A stretch of 8,143 nucleotides of DNA, from assembly GCA_902475825.1 (NCBI GenBank), contig CABSBA010000064.1, positions 1 through 8,143 on the forward strand. The letters are read 5' to 3'. Positions within the stretch are counted from its first letter, which is position 1. The number at the start of each line of letters is the position of its first letter. This DNA is from an uncultured Collinsella sp. GTDB lineage: Bacteria; Actinomycetota; Coriobacteriia; Coriobacteriales; Coriobacteriaceae. Positions 5,222 to 8,143 of the stretch are shown here, piece by piece. A model generated the notes under the pieces. That model did not search any database. It worked only from the letters and a program-made list of their open reading frames with translations, and was not told where the DNA came from. A program made the translations under genes and the position numbers.

Positions 5222-5975
5222 AGCCCACCCCGCGCACGGTCTGGATGATGCGGGCGCTGCCGGCGTCTTCGATCTTGGCGCGCAGGTGCGCAATGTGCAC
5301 GTCGACGTTGTTGGTGTCGCCCACGTATTCGTAGCCCAGCGCTTCGTGCGCGATGCGCTCGCGCGTGAGCACGGTGCCGGCATGCGCCATAAGCAGGGCG
5401 AGAACGTCGAACTCGCGGGCAGTCAGCACGATGGGCGAGCCGTCGACTGTGACTTCGCGGCGGTCAGGGTCGAGCGCGACCGAGCCCACGGCGAGCGTGG
5501 CGGGGGAGGGAGAGGCAGAAGCCTGGGTCGAGTCGCTGACCGGGGGTATCGCAGTGGCGTTGACGCCCGCGTCACCCGCCCCGGCGCCGCCAACGCCCGA
5601 AGCCGTCCGCGCGGCCTCCGAGCGCTTCAGCGCCACGCGAATCCGTGCGAACAGCTCCTCGATCGCAAACGGCTTGGTCAGGTAATCGTCGGCGCCGGCA
5701 TCGAGCCCGGCAACCTTATCCATCACGGCATCGCGCGCGGTGACCATGATCACCGGCACGTCCTTGTGCTTGCGGACACGCCGCAGGACCTCCATGCCGT
5801 TGAGCTGCGGCAACAGCACATCGAGCAGAATCAGATCGTAGTCGCGCTCCAGTGCCAGGTCCACGGCGGTGCGGCCGTCGGCGGCGTGCTCCACCTGGTA
5901 GCCCTCGTGCTCCAGCTCGAGCGTCACAAAGCGGGCGATTTTCTCCTCGTCCTCTACGATCAGGATCCGTGCCAT
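5205..5975 (-). CDS. OmpR/PhoB-family response regulator
   Basis: The 256-residue DNA-binding regulator is partnered with the adjacent kinase. The receiver domain (1-118) has acidic residues Glu8, Asp9 and Glu10 (VEDEEKI), phosphoacceptor Asp52 (LILLDVLLP), Thr79 (VTA) and Lys101 (LTKPF), so all phosphorylation residues are present. The C-terminal winged helix (about 163-254) has LTAREFDVLALL (184-195), NNVDVHIAHLRAKIED (222-237) and TVRGVGYV (246-253), typical of Trans_reg_C. The linker (about 119-162) is about 40 residues of Ala, Gly, Ser and Pro, longer than the 10-20 usual in OmpR/PhoB proteins. The upstream GGGGG (5981-5985) is a modest ribosome-binding site five bases from the start. 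It begins 18 bases after the DUF4342 gene stop, and its end overlaps the kinase start. Confidence 0.95.
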   Translation of the reverse strand: MARILIVEDEEKIARFVTLELEHEGYQVEHAADGRTAVDLALERDYDLILLDVLLPQLNGMEVLRRVRKHKDVPVIMVTARDAVMDKVAGLDAGADDYLTKPFAIEELFARIRVALKRSEAARTASGVGGAGAGDAGVNATAIPPVSDSTQASASPSPATLAVGSVALDPDRREVTVDGSPIVLTAREFDVLALLMAHAGTVLTRERIAHEALGYEYVGDTNNVDVHIAHLRAKIEDAGSARIIQTVRGVGYVCRA

Positions 5976-5993
5976 GCGTGCCCCCGTCTGCGA

Positions 5994-6536
5994 TTACTTG
6001 TCGTCGTTCAGATTTTGTTTGATGTCGTCCGCGGCATCGGCGGCGTGATTCATAAGGTTGTTGATGCTGCCGGGCACGTCGCCGTCGCTGTCGATGCGGT
6101 AGCGCATGCCAAAGAACAGGCCAATCAGCATCAGCCATATCGTGGCACCCCAGGCAAACAGCGCGACGATGGGGATCAGGATGGGGATGTTGAGGATGAT
6201 CGCATCGCGGCGCGTGGCGATAAACTTGGTGTCCAGGCTCAGGCGGAAGAGCTTTTTGAGATACTCCCACATGCTGTCCATCTTCTTGGAGAAGTCGGTC
6301 TTTTCGCTCGACTTTTCGTAGGCGGCCTGCGCGGCGACCATTTCGGCCGAGGGCTCGTCGACCGGCACGGACTCGGTGGCGGCGTGCGCCGACGTGGTCT
6401 GGGTCTTGCCTTGCGACTCGAGCCAAATGATGGCATCCAGAACGTTGCCGTCGGCAGCGTCGAGCGCGGCCTTGGCATCGGTGTAGCTCACATTGCACTT
6501 GGTGCGGATGGTTTCAACTTTTTCGAGGTCGTCCAT
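5994..6536 (-). CDS. DUF4342 / UBA-like domain membrane protein
   Basis: The 180-residue protein opens with a UBA/TS-N-like three-helix module (about 4-41): EKVETIRTKCNVSYTDAKAA and NVLDAIIWLE are typical of DUF4342-containing proteins. An Ala/Glu-rich linker (42-80) and an amphipathic, basic stretch (81-111) follow. A hydrophobic segment at about 115-144 (ILNIPILIPIVALFAWG continuing through FFGM) could form one long or two short membrane helices. The C-terminus is polar. The start at 6536 is supported by AAAGGA at 6548-6543, six bases upstream. It is the first gene of the operon with the response regulator (18-base gap) and kinase. The context suggests it is an accessory of the two-component system or under its autoregulation, but its biochemical role is unknown; the UBA-like fold in bacteria is associated with protein or nucleotide contacts rather than ubiquitin. 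Confidence 0.85.
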   Translation of the reverse strand: MDDLEKVETIRTKCNVSYTDAKAALDAADGNVLDAIIWLESQGKTQTTSAHAATESVPVDEPSAEMVAAQAAYEKSSEKTDFSKKMDSMWEYLKKLFRLSLDTKFIATRRDAIILNIPILIPIVALFAWGATIWLMLIGLFFGMRYRIDSDGDVPGSINNLMNHAADAADDIKQNLNDDK

Positions 6537-6566
6537 GACCTGTCCTTTCGTTCGATGGGCGCGACG

Positions 6567-6621
6567 CCGGGCGATCTGCCCGGGCGCGAGCGTTGCGTTC
6601 GGCGGCCTGCGTGGCGCCGCC
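6567..6621 (-). promoter_or_regulatory. Structured 5' leader of the DUF4342/two-component operon
   Basis: Two short perfect hairpins lie between the candidate promoter and the first start codon. CCGGGC/GCCCGG (6567-6572, 6578-6583) has a GATCT loop, and GGCGGC/GCCGCC (6601-6606, 6616-6621) follows it. With the promoter at 6650-6677 the leader would be about 105 bases. Neither stem is followed by a minus-strand T-tract, so they are not terminators, and no known riboswitch is recognised. Confidence 0.4.
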
Positions 6622-6649
6622 CCGCCCTTGGTCGAACTCTATAGTGCAG

Positions 6650-6677
6650 GTTATAGATTAAGCGATTCTTGAGCCAA
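6650..6677 (-). promoter_or_regulatory. Candidate promoter of the DUF4342/two-component operon
   Basis: On the minus strand, a TTGGCT -35 (6677-6672) and a TATAAC -10 (6655-6650) are separated by 16 bases. A direct repeat of AGATTAA (plus strand, 6655-6661 and 6677-6683), 22 bases apart, overlaps both boxes. This two-turn spacing is compatible with an OmpR-family operator, suggesting (inference only) autoregulation by the encoded regulator. Confidence 0.5.
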
Positions 6678-6739
6678 GATTAATGTTGGATGAGTTTTTG
6701 GGTGGCGGTGAGGAAGGGAGAGGTGCCCTTCTAGGTGGC

Positions 6740-6934
6740 TAGCGACGAGGTCTAATACTTTTCCCGAGAAGTGAACGAGCTAAATCGGACCCCCGAAGCA
6801 TCGACACTTTAGAGGTGCCGTTTCCTGCGGTTTCGGTGCTGGAATCCTGCGATTTTGCCGACGAAAAATGTGGATGCTTCAGGGGTCCAAAAACAGACGT
6901 TCACTTCGCGGAAAAGTATTAGACCTCGATAGCG
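6740..6934. mobile_element. MITE-like element with terminal inverted repeats and flanking duplication
   Basis: A 185-base A+T-richer block (6745-6929) carries long imperfect inverted repeats. The outer arms 6746-6764 and 6910-6928 are perfectly complementary over 19 bases. A further perfect 10-base segment (6768-6777, 6898-6907) and a 16-base segment with one mismatch (6787-6802, 6873-6888) continue the pairing. The pentamer TAGCG flanks both ends (6740-6744 and 6930-6934), as a target-site duplication would. The central loop contains an imperfect direct repeat built on TCCTGCG (6823-6829 and 6845-6851). No transposase or open reading frame of note is inside, so it is non-autonomous at best. 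Alternatively it is a structured intergenic RNA. Confidence 0.7.
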
Positions 6935-6954
6935 GGGGATGGGGCGCCGGTAGC

Positions 6955-6989
6955 AAGCCGGCGGCAGGATTAGTTCCTGTCGCCGGCTT
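6955..6989. terminator. Strong 15-bp hairpin downstream of the methyltransferase gene
   Basis: AAGCCGGCGGCAGGA (6955-6969) pairs with 6975-6989 over 15 bases with one G-T pair and a TTAGT loop. It lies 23 bases past the minus-strand methyltransferase stop. No T-run follows the stem on the minus strand, so it is an imperfect intrinsic terminator or a 3' stabilising hairpin. Confidence 0.55.
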
Positions 6990-7012
6990 AAGTCGTTTCT
7001 ACTGCCTATGCG

Positions 7013-8143
7013 CTACTCGCAGGCTTGGTCGACCACCTGGGTGACGGCCTTTTTTGCGGCTTCGAGGTCGCGCTGGGCTTGGGCGACAGCGGCCTCGGCT
7101 TGTTTCTTTGCCCCTACGACCTCGGCAAAGCGATTGATGGATTCACTGTACTCGCGCGTACGCGGGTCAAGCGCCGGCGGGACTTCGATCTCAAACAGGT
7201 CGGAGGGGCGGATGGCACGGATGCTGGCTGCTTCAGTTAATGCTTGAATCAGCTTTGCCCCGTGGCCTTCGGTAAGGTATCCAACGATTATCTCCGAAAA
7301 CACCACGCGCTCCTCTTCGGTCATCGTTTGGAACGACGGGCGAATGACGGTGGTGTTATGCGAAGCAACCAGATGCTGCTTGGCGTCATCGGCGCTGACG
7401 ACGAGCAGATTGGACGCGCCGTAGCGACCCAACATGCGCGGCATGACGATATCTCCAGCGCGGAGCTCGTAGCGATCGAGGATGCCGGGGTCTACCTTTA
7501 CGAATTTAGAATCCGAACCATTTTGATCATCTGCAGCGCCTACAGGCAGAAGATTACCGTCCTGAAAATCCTGAGATGAGATCCGGCGCACCTCGAATGC
7601 GTCAACGTCGTTCGACGTCGTGCTCTCGCGGGGCATGAACGGCGCTACTCGCGTAAAAGAGTCACCGAGTGTGGCGCTGTAGTTTCGAGTGATGGCGATG
7701 AGGCTGATTTTGCCTTTTGAGAGAGGGGCGTGGTGTTGGAGCAACTCTCGTGTAGCGAAAACGGACGTTTCGATGGGCGTCGATCTGGGCGTATTTGTAT
7801 CAATGCGAGCCCAGTCGGGCGAGACGGTAAAAGAGGCGTCTGAATAATACAATCTCCTAGCCACATACTGAAAGCGCGGTCCGGATTCGATTACGCTGCG
7901 AAATGCTACGCTGCGATTTCCCGTAGACATTATGAGAAGCGCGCTCGTCATGCGGCGCGTGGGTTCGGAAAACGGTAAATAAACGATGCCCTCGATGAGC
8001 CCTTCGCGTATCAAAATCGTGCGTGCCTGCTCAGCTTTATCAAGTAAATCGGCGGGAAGCACCACGGCTGCTTGAGTGCGGCCCGAAAGGGCGAGAGCAT
8101 ACAGGCACCAAATAAAAGGACCCCAGTCGCAAAAATCAAGGTA
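7013..8143 (-). CDS. N6-adenine DNA methyltransferase with specificity-like region (C-terminal part; N-terminus off window)
   Basis: The frame is open from the stop at 7013 to the right edge, giving 376 visible residues. Visible residues 1-75 (DWGPFIWCLYALALSGRTQAAVVLP at 6-30, then AEQARTILIREGLIEGIVYLP at 37-57) match the segment after the NPPY/F motif of type I HsdM-like N6-adenine methylases. The catalytic and AdoMet motifs must lie off the edge. The middle (about 220-335) resembles a type I specificity-subunit recognition domain: LRAGDIVMPRMLGRYGAS (227-244), VASHNTTVIRP (259-269), IRAIRPSDLFEIEVPPALDP (308-327). A coiled coil (336-372) closes the protein. A methylase-specificity fusion is therefore likely, as in some type I-derived or type IIG-like systems. 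Codon and base use are visibly less G+C-rich than upstream genes, which suggests horizontal transfer. An internal GTG at 8065 is not taken as the start because coding continues through it. Whether a restriction subunit lies to the right is unknown. Confidence 0.83.
   Translation of the reverse strand, partial: YLDFCDWGPFIWCLYALALSGRTQAAVVLPADLLDKAEQARTILIREGLIEGIVYLPFSEPTRRMTSALLIMSTGNRSVAFRSVIESGPRFQYVARRLYYSDASFTVSPDWARIDTNTPRSTPIETSVFATRELLQHHAPLSKGKISLIAITRNYSATLGDSFTRVAPFMPRESTTSNDVDAFEVRRISSQDFQDGNLLPVGAADDQNGSDSKFVKVDPGILDRYELRAGDIVMPRMLGRYGASNLLVVSADDAKQHLVASHNTTVIRPSFQTMTEEERVVFSEIIVGYLTEGHGAKLIQALTEAASIRAIRPSDLFEIEVPPALDPRTREYSESINRFAEVVGAKKQAEAAVAQAQRDLEAAKKAVTQVVDQACE

Noticed and set aside
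5163..6644. Long plus-strand open frame opposite the response regulator and DUF4342 genes
   Set aside because: It is antisense to genes with clear domains. Its composition (His, Val, Arg, Gly rich) has no recognisable domain and is typical of antisense frames in G+C-rich DNA.
6713..6731. Small hairpin GAAGGG/CCCTTC near the operon promoter
   Set aside because: It is a six-base stem with a seven-base loop, no T-tract and no obvious context; it could easily be chance.
7013..8065. Methyltransferase gene starting at the GTG at 8065
   Set aside because: The frame stays open to the window edge and the residues before 8065 fit the methylase family, so the gene is partial rather than starting there.
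1..8143. CRISPR array, transposase gene or phage structural genes
   Set aside because: No regularly spaced short direct repeats and no transposase, integrase or phage protein motifs were seen on either strand.

Overview
The window looks like the chromosome of a high-G+C actinobacterium, most likely a gut Coriobacteriia (Collinsella-like). This rests on the G+C-rich coding sequence, a DivIC-like septation gene directly before a Ppx/GppA gene (an actinobacterial arrangement), a stand-alone GatB-type PTS IIB protein, and a DUF4342 membrane protein next to a two-component system. The genus is an inference and was not tested by any search.

Layout. A terminator at the left edge (15-46) closes an off-window plus-strand gene. 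A plus-strand pair follows: a DivIC/FtsB-like septum protein (138-896) and an exopolyphosphatase-family protein (925-1926). Positions 1927-2388 hold no protein gene. They contain a long imperfect inverted repeat, a tandem partial duplication of the 3' end and terminator of a tRNA-Leu, a run of four G+C-rich hairpins between the two copies, and the intact minus-strand tRNA-Leu(UAA) at 2273-2357. A small membrane-anchored helical-repeat protein follows on the minus strand (2389-3012). Across a divergent promoter region lies a two-gene plus-strand unit: the PTS IIB-like protein (3176-3463) and a VOC/glyoxalase-fold protein (3475-3849). This unit ends in a bidirectional terminator.

The minus-strand operon reads right to left: DUF4342/UBA-like membrane protein (5994-6536), OmpR-type response regulator (5205-5975), and HAMP-type sensor histidine kinase (3926-5221). 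The genes overlap or are separated by under 20 bases. A candidate promoter lies at 6650-6677, with a structured leader after it. Positions 6537-7012 hold no protein gene but contain a 185-base MITE-like element with nearly perfect terminal inverted repeats and a 5-base flanking duplication, then a strong hairpin. The right end (7013 to the edge) is the C-terminal part of an N6-adenine DNA methyltransferase with a specificity-subunit-like target recognition region. By eye it is less G+C-rich than the rest, which suggests an accessory restriction-modification locus continuing off the window.

Functionally, most protein genes are housekeeping or regulatory: division, polyphosphate or (p)ppGpp-related phosphate metabolism, and envelope sensing. 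The unusual material is in the intergenic repeats and the methyltransferase edge. I do not see a complete novel system. The best candidates for a second look are the MITE-like element, the tRNA-Leu 3'-end duplication, and the orphan PTS IIB plus VOC pair.
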